Below, one piece after another: positions 14,939-25,951 of a stretch of 64,000 nt of DNA (position 1 is the stretch's first letter; each line of letters starts with the position of its first letter). Source of the DNA: Ciborinia camelliae (taxonomy: Eukaryota; Ascomycota; Leotiomycetes; Helotiales; Sclerotiniaceae); NCBI GenBank assembly GCA_025890175.1, contig JANPYM010000012.1, positions 16,502 through 80,501 of the forward strand. The letters run 5' to 3'. A model generated the notes under the pieces. It ran no database searches. It was given only the letters and a program-made list of their open reading frames with translations, and was not told the origin of the DNA. The position numbers were made by a program, and so were the translations under genes.

Positions 14939-14998
14939 TGGGATGGATAGAATAGATAAATAAATGCACACGTGGTGTTTGTTTAATCTCACCTCACC

Positions 14999-16141
14999 TC
15001 ACAGTTTATAATCCGTCCCGCTCTCATGTTCGATCATATCAAAAGCCGGCTTACTAGAAAAGTAACCCGCCATCTCGGTTCCTACCATCTTATACGTATA
15101 AATGGCATCCTCGTTAGCAATCTTAACCGTTTCCACCCCTCTACCCCTAGCCGCCGCATCAGCAAGAAGTTGCACATGACAACATTTTTCCAAACTTGTG
15201 AACCAAAAGACGGCACTTTCGATCGTCTCGCCGCACGTGAGGAGACCGTGGTTTTGGAGTAGAGCGGCTTTCTTGGTGCCGAGTGCGGAGGCTATGGCGT
15301 GGCCTTCTTCGGAGGCGAGAACGATGCCTCGGAATGATGAGTAGAGTGCCAGATCATTGTGGAACGCGCAGGAGTCTTGGGTGATGGTTTCGAGGGGGAG
15401 ACCCAGTGAACAGAAGGCTCGGCCGTAGATGGAGTGAGAGTGGGCTACTGCGTTTATTTCTGGCCGGGCTGTGTGTACGGCGTGGTGGATCATGTAGGCT
15501 TGGGCTCTCGTGTTAGTAAGTTCGATGATGTGATAGAAGAGTGATATGATTTGAGGAAAATGTAGATAAAGATTCTGGTAAGAGAGAATGAAACGTACCC
15601 GCTGTATTGAGTAATCTACATGGACCACCTTCTACGACTTTCCCTTTCTCATTCACGAGAATTAAATCGGATGCTCGAAGGAGTGGCCATGCAACTCCGA
15701 ATGGATTTACCCAGAAACTGGTTGGTTCAACTGGATCCTATTTCTGATTAGTATGTTTCACTCAGCATCCCCACCCATATCCATATCCATATCCATATCC
15801 CCATTCCATCCACATCCGATAAATCTCCATCAACCAAAAGAAAACCCCCCACTCACCCTCAAGGTAATATGTCCCGCAACCCCCTCATCATACCCCAACT
15901 TAGCAAAGATTCTAAATGCCAATGCCAATCTTCCCTTCTGATATTCCCTCTCTGCATATTTATCTTCATACGGTGCTCGAAAAAATGGTAAGTTCAAGCC
16001 ATGAGCTGGTCTTTGTGCGTGTGTTTGTTCTTTGGATATTTCCGGTTCATGCATCACGGCTGAAACTTCTGAATGTGTGTTTGAAGGGATTGCTGCGCCG
16101 GTCTCAATGGGGTCGTTTGTGTTTGCTGATGGAGGAGTCAT
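14999..16141 (-). CDS. Class II aldolase/adducin domain protein
   Basis: Three exons on the minus strand: 16141-15857, 15737-15599 and 15504-14999 (309 aa). Introns begin GTGAGT and GTACGT and end in AG after ACTAAT and ACTAAC branch sites. The fold of the class II aldolase/adducin family is clear. There is a GHITLR segment around residues 87-92, then D-P-V-E-P-x-x-FWVNPFGV, then the zinc-site histidines H163 and H165 in HSHSIYG and H227 in QNHGLLTCG. Fungal members are usually annotated only at domain level; L-fuculose-phosphate aldolase or epimerase activity is not established. The start at 16141 has A at -3; an upstream in-frame ATG at 16246 would add 35 residues rich in hydrophobic and His/Gln residues and is less likely. 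The gene ends about 60 bp from the AT-rich block. Confidence 0.88.
15775..15800. repeat. CCATAT microsatellite inside an intron
   Basis: Four to five copies of CCATAT in the first intron of the class II aldolase gene. Confidence 0.7.
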
Positions 16142-17163
16142 ATTTTTTTGATGCGTGTGTAATTGATTAATTGTATTTAGTGAGATTTGTTGGGTATAGA
16201 GTAGAGAGAGAAGATTGAGATGAGAGAATGTTATGTATGGTATCAAGAAGAAGATAAAAAAGAATCGAAAGTGGAAATTGTAAGATAGGCTGTTGACAAA
16301 CGAAGAGGGATTTTCGAAGAAATGGATTTGTACAACTACACGCCCTATTCAATACAATCCCAATCTCCTATCTATGATGACCTCGGGATTATCATGCGGA
16401 ATTCCAGCAACATTATCGAGTTGATTGATTGGCTTCTTACATGCATTTTGAGTGTGAGTGTGCATATCATTGGAGATGTCGTGTCACGATGAGGGGTAAT
16501 TTTTGTGGGGTAAAAGCTTCCTCAACTGTCAAGTGGTCAAACTATTTAGGTGGGTGCAGTAGCTTGAGAGCAGATAGCAGAAACAGGAAGCAGGAGGAGG
16601 AGCAGGAACATCTTATCGCACCATAACGAATTAGAAAGTTTGGATGTCAATCATGACTAATCCATGCTAATCGGTTGTTGTATAGTCATTCACTCTGAGA
16701 ATGGGGGGTTTTGACAGGAATGAATTCTCGTTTGTTCAACGGATGAATGGAGAAATGTGAAGGGAGAAATGTGATTGAAGGTAGATAGATGATTAAGGCC
16801 ATCCAACCAAATGGGCAAGATCGGGAAGATGATTTTTCAATATCCATTAAAGTACTTGAAGCACTCCAGCTGTACCTTTACACAAGGTCCTCACGCTTTG
16901 CGAGCCTTCAAGGGGTTCGCTGTAGATTGATACAACTTCCCGAGGCACGGAAACTTTCCTGTGATTACTAATCAACCGTACATGGATCTCACGTGAACAG
17001 GCGTTTTCCTGTAATGGAACTTTTATTACCTACTACTACCTACCTAAGGTTAAAAGTGGTTGACCGACGAGATGAAAGCGCATCTACATCTAGGTACTTT
17101 TACATTTTCAAACTCATACCCCTTCTCCTTACCAGCTGTCAATGGTATTATAGTATCGCAATC
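16142..17163. other. Intergenic region, divergent promoters
   Basis: About 1 kb between the divergent aldolase-like and JmjC genes. Short open frames here have no recognisable features. No RNA gene or repeat was seen. Confidence 0.6.
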
Positions 17164-18726
17164 ATGGATGATATAGAAATCTCAAATCATCAAAATCTAA
17201 TTGACTTATGTCTCCAAATATTTTGTTCACCATCTCGAACCACATTCCCCTCAACCATCGAAATTACCTCGGAAAAACCATCAGATAATACATCCCAAGT
17301 CCTCTCTCAATGCGGTTCCTCAATTATATCGCTACTATCTCGCTTGAGTATATCCATTCGTAATCAGAATGGAAATTATAAATTGACTCTGCAAAGACTC
17401 GATGATATGCTCGCTTTGGCAAAGGAGAAATTCTATGCATTTCCGTTTAAAGATGTACCAGGATGTTGGAGAGCATTATATCTAGAGGCTAGTCTATTGA
17501 AATTTTCTGCTCTTGCACCAAGAATAATATCGAAGGACGGGAAAGGATATGGGGCTCTAGAGTTGAATATTACGGATGGTCAAGTAATAGATCAAATGGT
17601 TCAGACAATGGATATGGCATTGATTATGGTTGGAACACCAGCTTCGGAATCGCTGCGATTTGCGATTGATTATGCTATGGCACTTTTACAGAAGATCCAT
17701 GAAGAAATGGTGGGTGAGGATATTCAAAACCAACCACCTACTAAACGTCGGAAAACATCTCCTGGTGGATCATCCTCAGGTCCCATATCTTCAAATACGG
17801 ATCGTTTTCCATCCTCTTTAATCCCTTCGCCTCCTCTCTCAAATCCCATCTCTCGAATTAGTTCGGAAGACCTCGACCTTGCCACAGATGATGGAATCAT
17901 GGATAAATTCTCAAAACACATGCATCGACCCTACGATCCCTCACTCGGTGCAGAACCTCTTATTATAACTGGATCAATCAATTCCTGGCCTGCTCGCACT
18001 CACCACCCATGGTCGAGCCCCTCCTATCTATTGACGAAAACCATTGGTGGACGACGATTGGTTCCCATCGAAGTGGGCAGAAGTTATGTGGATGCAGGCT
18101 GGGGACAAAAGATCCTCAGTTTTGGGGATTTCATTCAAAAATACATGTTAACTGCTACGGAAAACGGAGAGAAAAAAGAAACAGGCTACCTAGCTCAACA
18201 CAATCTCTTTTCCCAAATCCCGTCATTACGAAATGATATAACGATTCCAGATTATTGTTACATATATCCGCCACCCCCACATCCATCCTGTTCTCCTTTG
18301 TTAAAGGAAAAATACACACAAACGAAGGAATTAGAAGAGCCACTCATCAACGCATGGTTTGGACCAGCCGGTACCATCAGTCCCCTCCACACCGATCCAT
18401 ACCACAACATCCTAGCACAAGTCGTCGGACATAAATATCTCCGCCTCTACGCACCACGAGAAACGCCTCAACTATACGCCCGTGGCATCGAAGAAGGAGG
18501 CGTCGATATGAGCAATACGAGTGAGGTAGATATTGGTGTACTGGCCGGATGGGATGGTACGAGAGAGCAGCAGGAAGAAATGAGGAGGACGTTTCCGAAG
18601 GTAATTGATGCCCCGTTTTGGGATTGTGTGTTGCGGGAGGGAGAGGTTTTGTATATTCCCGTGGGTTGGTGGCATTATGTCAGGGGATTGAGTGCGAGTT
18701 TCAGCGTGAGCTTTTGGTGGAATTGA
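17164..18726 (+). CDS. JmjC-domain hydroxylase, KDM8/JMJD5-like
   Basis: Single exon, 520 aa. The C-terminal half is a JmjC domain with the Fe(II) triad visible: H409 and D411 in the PLHTDPYHN segment and H504 in GWWHYV. It is preceded by NAWFGPAGTISPL and followed by SFSVSFWWN, the pattern of the JMJD5/KDM8 branch. Members of that branch are 2-oxoglutarate-dependent oxygenases, and human JMJD5 is reported as an arginyl hydroxylase; the substrate here is unknown. The N-terminal 270 residues are helical and unlike a named domain, followed by a low-complexity Ser/Pro stretch with TKRRKTSPGG that could be a nuclear signal. The frame opens upstream at 16993, but residues translated from there are not conserved-looking, and 17164 (ATCATGG context) fits better. 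Confidence 0.88.
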   Translation: MDDIEISNHQNLIDLCLQIFCSPSRTTFPSTIEITSEKPSDNTSQVLSQCGSSIISLLSRLSISIRNQNGNYKLTLQRLDDMLALAKEKFYAFPFKDVPGCWRALYLEASLLKFSALAPRIISKDGKGYGALELNITDGQVIDQMVQTMDMALIMVGTPASESLRFAIDYAMALLQKIHEEMVGEDIQNQPPTKRRKTSPGGSSSGPISSNTDRFPSSLIPSPPLSNPISRISSEDLDLATDDGIMDKFSKHMHRPYDPSLGAEPLIITGSINSWPARTHHPWSSPSYLLTKTIGGRRLVPIEVGRSYVDAGWGQKILSFGDFIQKYMLTATENGEKKETGYLAQHNLFSQIPSLRNDITIPDYCYIYPPPPHPSCSPLLKEKYTQTKELEEPLINAWFGPAGTISPLHTDPYHNILAQVVGHKYLRLYAPRETPQLYARGIEEGGVDMSNTSEVDIGVLAGWDGTREQQEEMRRTFPKVIDAPFWDCVLREGEVLYIPVGWWHYVRGLSASFSVSFWWN

Positions 18727-19622
18727 TGCACTCGCTCATTGAGATTACCGTTGGTCGAATGCTATGTCATTAAGAAATAATTCTAGGAATTATTATCAAG
18801 GGTAGCTCATGAGCCCAATCAAAGTTAACGATAAAACTCACCATAAATCCTTAAACCCCTTAAGGGATCGATCGGGAAACATCAAGATCGTGAAGCTAGG
18901 ATCCGGTGCCTCCCTATCGATAATTGCGTAAATAATCCGCTTCAAAGTTTACATACTTAACCTTACCTATGAATCTAGAAGTCTAAAATCATTCCATTCC
19001 ATTCCATTCCATTCCATTCCACATCAAGAAGCAAGAGATATAGAACAGTGAAGTGTGTAGAAAATATGCCCTATGCTACCCCATCACTGTCTTCTCTAAC
19101 AATTTTAACGATATCTTGGCTGATACCGATGATGGAGCAATTATACTAGTTTCTGCTTTCACTGCTGGAGATCAGGTTGCGGTTTTGATGTGGTTTGGGA
19201 GTTATGATTTCAATGACAAGTCCGGACTAAACTTTTGGTTACTGAAACTATGGTGGTTACCATTAAGTATATCTGGGCCATTAATCCATAAGAGGGACAA
19301 TTACTCCAAGGAAGAGAAGATGATGATCTGACAAGCTCAGGGATGCTATAGCTGATGACAGTTTCTAAATTAGATCTGTTCAATGGCATGTTCAGGCGTG
19401 CATCACCTGCATATGGCGAACGTCGCATGTTTCATTCCATCGATCCTTTGCAAATCGATGGAAAATTTGGCAAAAATAAAACTTGGATTCCTTCCTAATT
19501 CAGCAGAATAATTCTGATGTAACTATTCAAATTTGCAGCGATGAATACATTGGAATTATTCATCGCTGTTGAATTTAGACAAGTGAGAAACTTCGAATGT
19601 TAGAGCGTGCAAGTTGAACGTC
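18727..19622. other. Intergenic region between convergent genes
   Basis: Holds the 3' flanks of the JmjC gene and of the small membrane-protein gene, and a CATTC repeat at 18,990-19,020. A 92-codon frame at 19053-19331 is not convincing. Confidence 0.55.
18990..19020. repeat. CATTC microsatellite
   Basis: Six perfect copies of CATTC. Confidence 0.9.
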
Positions 19623-20383
19623 TCAAAGTTCTTGGCTTTCGAGGATGTTCAATTCTTGGCTTTCACCACCATCCAAAACCTCTAACTCGTTTCTCTCCCC
19701 TCTTTCTCTTTTGGCCCTTTCAGTGAGTGTACTAATGCACACTGCAAAGAATGCAATAGTACCGATCATAGTACCGCCTATACCTATCGACAACGCATCC
19801 TCACTAGGTGTTTGAAGGCCATAATTCATCATCAACATTCCTACAGCCAATAATGCTTGGGAGAGTGAAAAAAAGCCTGTTCACATAATTAACTCCAAAT
19901 TCAGACTTAAGAGACATAATAAATAATAACTGTACCTTTCTTGAAGCCTTTAGGGAAAGGTGCTTTTGAATAATACAGGACAAGAATACGAAGAAACAGA
20001 AGAACCGTTACAGTGATTGAGCCAAACAGTGCATCTAAGACAACAAAAAAACTATTAGCAACTGTTGATTCTTTTGGTTTCATTAACAATAGGGCAGGAA
20101 AAAACTTACAAGAACTAAGCATTCCAACAATTGATTCTTTCCAATCTTGAATTTTATCCTCATCGACAATGCGAAAAAGAGACCAGCCGGTTTGTTTTCC
20201 AAACAGTGATATGAAAGCTTGTCCCGGAAAATCATAAAACTCAGCTCCTCGTCCATCTTTCCACAATTTGGCAGTTTCTTCCGCAATGTCGGGTGCGGTG
20301 CCTAGCTTTGACACGAGAACGTGAGTAATGTAGGCTCGTACATCACTAGAGTAAGCTGAACGGGCAGGCAGTCTTGGAGACAT
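19623..20383 (-). CDS. Hypothetical three-span membrane protein
   Basis: Three exons on the minus strand: 20383-20110, 20034-19936 and 19876-19623 (208 aa). Introns start GTAAGT and GTACAG and end in TTAG and ACAG. The N-terminal 90 residues are soluble-looking (contains AYITHVLVSKLG and AEFYDFPGQAF). Three hydrophobic segments follow, around 94-113, 126-144 and 150-172, then a charged tail ending in a small repeat (SQELNILESQEL). A TATA-like box lies about 85 bp upstream. I do not recognise the family; the build suggests a small fungal integral membrane protein. It is divergent from the gene at 21175, with 791 bp between the starts. Confidence 0.7.
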
Positions 20384-20464
20384 GATAGTTAGGAATGAGC
20401 TTAACAGGAAGTTTGTGTAATGCTTGGTAGAAATACTAAATGAGTTTGTTGGTCAAGGAGGCCA

Positions 20465-20473
20465 CTTTAAATA
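20465..20473 (-). promoter_or_regulatory. TATA-like box
   Basis: TATTTAAAG on the minus strand, 82-90 bp upstream of the start codon at 20383. Confidence 0.4.
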
Positions 20474-20954
20474 GGTAAGAATAATGGGGAAGCGCAAGAA
20501 AATCTAATGCGGCTTAGTAATAGCCGTTACAATGTCTGAGCTTTTGGATGTGGGTAGCCGCTTAGGGTCTTGCAAATGAGAAAAGCGTATTCTACCCCGC
20601 TCTATTCATACAATATACAGCCAGTGATTGGAGTAGTCTCCGTTAGTATTATAGTGGCTGATATTAATTCGGCTATTTGTGCCACTACGTCCAAATAGCT
20701 GTACTACGTAGGCCTCGGGTATGGAAAATAAGCCGTATACTACTTCCATCACTGGCAGGCGAAGAGTAAAGGGCAATAGCAAAGAGTGAATCTAGGAGTG
20801 GATCTAGGAATCCAGGAAGAATTTCTCAGTGGATTTGCGAGTGCGGTCTGGTTGGAGAATGAATACAGCCAGAAGTTGTTGGTAGAATCATGTTACCATT
20901 CTTAGGGGGCTGGCTGTAGCAGCTATTAGCGAGGAAGCTAGCAACTTGGATCTC

Positions 20955-20962
20955 TATTTAAG
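20955..20962 (+). promoter_or_regulatory. TATA-like box
   Basis: TATTTAAG, followed about 30 bp later by a CT/CA-rich leader typical of fungal 5' untranslated regions; the start codon is at 21175. Confidence 0.45.
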
Positions 20963-21174
20963 TTTCGACCTCTTCACTGCTTTACAGAATCAAAACACAC
21001 ATACACACATTCAACACCAAGTTCCGAGATCAATACTTACATCTCACCAGAGACTTATCAGACATTCATCATCACCTTCTTACCAACTTTCAGTAAGTCA
21101 TCGAATAAGTCAAGAAGAATATATAGTCAAGCTAACGGAAGCTCAGTCTTCGTTCATCACCAACAACTTACAAA

Positions 21175-22146
21175 ATGATCATTCCAAAGGATATAGCCGT
21201 AGCAGCCTGGAAGTCTTTCCTTCTTGGGTCCGGAATTGCCATCTTTGCTGCCCTTGGAGGTATCGGTACGAAACTCGCAAGTGCATCTTGCTCTTCTGCC
21301 ATGTGGCTAGCATTGTTTGGTGGCCCAGCAGCTGCGGGTCCCGTTAGTGCTTGTATTGCCGCTGGTGCATTGGCAGGTGGGTACCTGACAGATTCAAAGT
21401 TCCTCACAGGAGAATGCTAACTAGGAAACTCTATAGTGGTAGGAGCTGCTGTTTCAGGTGGACTCGCAACATACGGATACAACGCTGGTTGGACAGTTCT
21501 TCCAAACGACGCTGTTGGAAGTACAATCGGCGGCAAGCGCGGCTCCTATGCGAGAATCATCAACCCCAAGTTCGGAATCGCCCATGTTTTTGACCCTCAT
21601 AACACCTTGGCCCTCAACACGAAATATGGAGGAATGCTTGAGAGACATAATACGACCCTCATCTCTGTGTCCTGGATTGAAACCTTGGAGGGTGTTAATT
21701 ATACCGGTTCAGCTTTCAACGGCTTGAACATGACACATGGTAGAGTGATCACGCTCAATGACAACGGCATTATTCGTACGAGTGTTGGAGGAATTGAAAC
21801 ACTGCCTAGAATTCTCGATGATTTTGCAGACTTCAAGAACAACGTTACGAGTCTCAAGAAGCGCCAATCAGAGGAAGTTGACTACATGTCCTACATTGAG
21901 TATGGGGAAAACTTCCAGGAGGCAGGCGCCTACATCGAGGGAATCGATGAGGACGGAAATGCTGCAAAAGCCAGCGCTGATTACACACTCGACAATTGGG
22001 TAGACAGTTTTGATGGTGAATACGCATCAGCCTTCTGCTTGTCCGCTGGTCCGCCCGGTGCTGCCCAAGGCGTTGACTCCATTGTTGTTGGCGAGGTTTT
22101 CGTCAACAGAATTGCAGGTGTTGATGGCAACTGTATTGCTGGCTAG
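21175..22146 (+). CDS. Hypothetical protein with glycine-rich membrane N-terminus and Lys-Arg site
   Basis: Two exons, 21175-21376 and 21437-22146 (303 aa). The 60 nt intron has a GTGGGT donor, a TGCTAACT branch site and a TATAG acceptor, and splicing joins both frames in phase. Residues 12-90 are two or three hydrophobic segments rich in Gly and Ala with GxxxG spacing (LGGIGTK, GGPAAAGP, VVGAAVSGG). The rest is a soluble domain with several N-glycosylation sequons (NTT, NYT, NMT, NVT). It also has a dibasic KKRQ site at about residue 220, of the sort cut by Kex2 in the secretory route. Cys residues are few. I cannot name the family. A secreted or surface protein processed at the Lys-Arg site is an inference. 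Confidence 0.72.
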
Positions 22147-22994
22147 ATGTGCGTTGTGGTATCGTTAGAATTTGGGGGATGAGGAGAGTGGTCCTTAGTT
22201 TTCCTTTAGCTTATTCTTGGGATATGTATCATATGTCATTGCTCTGCTTCGACATATGCAAATATACGCATCCTATCTACCTTCCCGAATAATAATCAAT
22301 AATATTACATAAAGATCATATCATACTGCTTTCTATACCATAACTGCCCATGTGATACAAACATTGATGTCTTGATTCTATTGTACTAAACACAGCAAAC
22401 TGCGTCAATTCAGGGAATTCGGGGGGACCTCGCTTACTTCCTTGGCGTGGCCAGAAAATACTAAAACCAATCTCCTGATGCGCGTTGATATATTAGAGCA
22501 AATTCTTTCTACAACTTCATCTTGGCGGAACTAGGGGGATTCGAGATGGTCACATGACCTAATTAGGGCTAGGGCGATTTTTATAGGATAGCGGGCAGCA
22601 CCCACAGAGTCTGAACCGTATTCTATCCAGATATACTAGCAATAGCAGTTTTAGGGTGATTCGGGTGCAGGCGTTCCCCTTTTCCTTCAAATTCCCCCCC
22701 CCCGTGTTAGATCGGGGGTATACAATATTAATAAATAGTATGCTACACCCGCAAATGCCATAAAGTAGACTATCTGATCTCATTGTGGCAAAAAGTGAGC
22801 AAGTAAAATAAAATGAAGGAAAGTAGGTACAACTAATAAGCCCATACCATCCATCCATGTATCCATATCCGTTGCCCCGTCTAAAGAAACCTTCCATCCC
22901 CATCCTCATCCCCATCCCTATTGCAGACCATCATGAAAAGAAGAAAAAAAACAACTTTTGAATGAAAACCCCATCCGAGTCATCTATCACCCAC
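22147..22994. other. Intergenic region between convergent genes
   Basis: 3' flanks of the genes at 21175 (plus) and 22995 (minus). It contains a C9 run near 22,690 and a short CCATC-rich stretch near 22,850. No gene seen. Confidence 0.55.
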
Positions 22995-24897
22995 TCAATA
23001 CATCTTCATAAGACCCTCCATCTCACCACCCTCACGCCAATCCTCCAACAATTTTCCCCATGCACTAGCACCCTGTCCATAAACAGCAGTCTTTCCACTA
23101 ACCTCCGGGTGCTTACCAACTTGGCCTTCACCATTGAAATATCCAGGTGTACATTGAGTGAAATAATTCATCATGGCCTTACTGCCATGCAAAATATCCT
23201 TAACCCATTGACCCTCGGCTTCCTTGCTAGGTTCAACCGCCTTGATATTCTTCTTCTTGCATTCGGCGATGATGTAAGCCGTGTGCATTGATTGATGAGT
23301 AAGTGTATACATGAAGTTTGCGGAGACACCGGATTGAGTAGTGCCAAAGAAGAAATAGTTAGGGAATCCATGTGTTTGGAAACCATGGAAGGTTGAGGGA
23401 CCCATCTTCCATTTATCGTCGAGGATGACACCATCACGTCCAGTAACAGTGATACCTGAGCGACGTTGGTAGGCGGTTGTGACTTCGAAGCCGGTGGAGT
23501 AGATGAGAACATCGACGGGGTATTCGACACCATTGAAGATAACACCAGCTTGAGAGACACGATCAACACCCTTTCCATTCGTGTCAACAAGTTGAACATT
23601 ATCGCGGTTGAAGAGAGAGAGGTATTCGTCGTGAAAGCATGGTCGCTTGCACATGGATGAGTACCATGGCTTGAGCTTCTCGGCCGTCTCCTTATCTTCG
23701 ACGAGTTCATCGACGCGGGCTCTGATACGTTCCATGAGTTGGAAGTCTGCCATGACCATCATTTGACCCAATTTGACTTGATCGGTAGAAGCATCCGCCT
23801 TGCCCAAGATTTGCGTAGCAGGATTGAGAGTCCAACCATCGGCGACAAGATCTTCATTTTGACGGCAATTGGAGATACGATCATTGAAATTTTCCATTCG
23901 ATCTTCTTGCCATCCTGGCTTGAGGTTTTGACAGAAGGTTGGTGGTGTAGGCTTATTGTTTCGAACGTTAATGGTAGAGGGAGTGCGCTGGAAAACATAG
24001 ACGTGCTTGGAAGCCTTGGCGAGATGAGGAAGCATTTGAACTGCAGTTGCACCAGTGCCAATAACACCAACACGCTTATCAGCCAACTTGCTAAGATTCC
24101 CATTAACATCGCCACCCGTAACACCATAATCCCACCGCGAAGTATGGAAGGATTTTCCTGAAAAAAGCTCCATGCCTTCAAGGCCTGGAAGCTTGAGCTT
24201 GTGGAGAATACCAGTAGCTGTGATCGCGAATTTGGAAACGAAATGGTCACCACGGTTTGTCTCCGTCTTCCATGAGAGAATATCCTCATCCCAGGTCATT
24301 GATTTGGCCTCGGTTTGGAAGACAGTCTTCTCCTTGAGATTGTAACGTGTGACGAGCATCTCAATATGCTTATGGATCTCGGTGGTACGAGCATACTTCT
24401 CGGTTGGGACGTAACCAAGCTCTTCGAGCAATGGAAGGTAGATGTAAGATTCGATGTCACATTGAGCACCTGCAAATCAAAAATTAGTAAACGCTAACAA
24501 GCTTTACAAAGTGGGAGAATTGAAAATTGGGTTGGTTGGGAAATGATCACAAACCTGGATACTGGTTCCAGTACCAAGTACCACCATAACCGCCACCCTT
24601 TTCAAGAATGCGGAAGTTGGTAACGCCTTGTTGAGCAAGACGAGCAGCGGCCAACAAACCACCATAGCCGCCACCAACGATTAATACTTCAGCGGAGTCG
24701 GTAATTGGCTCTCGTGGGACGATCTCATCAACAAGAGCATCATCTTGAAATCTGGCAAAGTCACCAGTAGGCTCCTTGTATTGAGTAAGACCATCCTCAC
24801 GGACACGCTTCTCTCGCTCAAGGTTATACTTTTGTGCAATTGCTTGAGGGTTGAGAGGGGATGAGAGTTCGGGAAGGGTTGCTATAGTTGCAGACAT
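22995..24897 (-). CDS. FAD-dependent monooxygenase, Baeyer-Villiger type
   Basis: Two exons on the minus strand, 24897-24555 and 24469-22995 (605 aa), with an 85 nt intron (GTTTGT donor, TTTGCAG acceptor). The FAD-binding Rossmann motif VGGGYGG lies at residues 74-80. The Baeyer-Villiger fingerprint FxGxxxHxxxW is at 217-227 (FSGKSFHTSRW), and the NADPH Rossmann motif GVIGTGATA at 249-257. This order and spacing is that of class B flavin monooxygenases such as phenylacetone and cyclohexanone monooxygenases, which insert one oxygen beside a carbonyl using NADPH and O2. The substrate cannot be read from sequence. No polyketide synthase or other tailoring enzyme lies nearby, so a secondary-metabolite cluster is not indicated. 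Confidence 0.9.
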
Positions 24898-25951
24898 CTT
24901 GAAAGAAGATCTTGCAAACTGGATGGGTACAGAGAGAGAGAAATGATTGGAGTGATTTTAAAACGTTTGGATTCTTTTGATAGAAGAATGAGATTTTATA
25001 GAGGTGTGAGAGTATATAAAGTAATCTCAAGTTGATGGGAGTAGATCGAGAGAGTTGATTGTTATTGTTTGTGGGGAGGAAAAATTATCCGACAGATGGA
25101 ATCAAGGGAAGACTTTATATCTATGTGACAAGGACGCTAACACTATCAGAGTAAACAACATGAACTTTTACCTTCCCAATCTTATTCGATTCACCTTTCA
25201 TTAGACAGATCTTTCAGCCCATTATGTATTCATCCGGTCTCAACAAGGTAGTTATCAATGGTGAATGTCCCCCCAACACTCCTTTGAGATACTTCAACCA
25301 CGTTGTTATTGTTTCACCATATGGATAGTTCTTACTCTATTCAAGTAATTCCGTACTCATAGTGGTTACAGATCGTCTAGTCTTGCGGAGAATTCTGTTG
25401 CGATATCAAAGTTCCATCCATCGTTTCGTGTATAGATAGCTTCGAATCATAGATTCCAGAACATAACTCGAGGGCAAGAACGCTACCGACGGGAGCTTTA
25501 GACTTTAAATCCGAGACAAGGAACTTAGGAAGAATGTTCCTTCCTTCCGCCAACACTTGTACAAACCAATCCATCAGCAGATATTGAAGTTGAAGGATAT
25601 GGTATCACGAGGTCACGAGGACGGGCCACTACATCGCTACCGCTCCAATGTCTCATCCCAACCGTAACAATTTCCCGATGTGAGTGAATAAAGGACAGAT
25701 ACAAGAACAACGGGAAGTTAAACCCCGCTTGGGATCAGATCATACGCCACTGTGACAGACATCAGTGATTGTAGCCGTTATATACACCCCACTATGTCAA
25801 ACGTCAAAGATGCATGAAGACAGAAACGGAAGTATATGATCACTTCAATATTATTGTTATGAGAAGGGATAATAGATATCGATAAAACTCTGATATGAAT
25901 CGATCATTAATATGCATCATAATATTATACATGCCACTATCCGTAAATATC
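24898..25951. other. Intergenic region
   Basis: About 1 kb between two minus-strand genes: 5' flank of the monooxygenase and 3' flank of the Obg-type GTPase. Overlapping frames on the minus strand at 25377-25710 have no recognisable features. Confidence 0.5.

Larger units (their letters stand above)
1..14940. repeat. RIP-degraded AT-rich block (isochore, possibly centromeric or subtelomeric)
   Basis: About 15 kb of nearly pure A/T sequence with only scattered G or C and no reading frame of note on either strand. It is made of overlapping decayed repeats rather than unique sequence, and copies of the same unit differ mainly by C-to-T and G-to-A changes, the footprint of repeat-induced point mutation in ascomycetes. 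The block continues past the left edge, so its full size is unknown. The right boundary is sharp: normal composition begins at about 14,940, roughly 60 bp from the first stop codon. Centromeric, subtelomeric or ordinary transposon-graveyard origin cannot be told apart from sequence alone. Confidence 0.9.
20384..21174. other. Divergent intergenic region with a TATA-like box for each gene
   Basis: 791 bp between two divergent genes of unknown function. Each flank has a TATTTAAG-type box. The centre contains GGCTATTTGTGCCAC and CCAAATAGCTG, which are near-mirror words, but no clean operator could be defined. Confidence 0.5.

Noticed and set aside
16993..17163. 57-residue N-terminal extension of the JmjC protein
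   Set aside because: Reads like untranslated sequence; ATG 17,164 has better context and starts the acidic helical N-terminus.
19053..19331. 92-codon plus-strand frame
   Set aside because: No recognisable motif and poor start context; nothing supports it besides being open.
22559..22915. 118-codon minus-strand frame
   Set aside because: Starts in a repeated ATGGGGATG stretch; composition is low-complexity and there is no domain.
22995..24897. Secondary-metabolite cluster around the Baeyer-Villiger-type enzyme
   Set aside because: Neighbours are a GTPase and an unknown protein; no synthase, transporter or cluster regulator is seen.
25377..25710. Two overlapping minus-strand frames of 61-65 codons
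   Set aside because: Short, overlapping, no motif; likely chance frames in an intergenic region.
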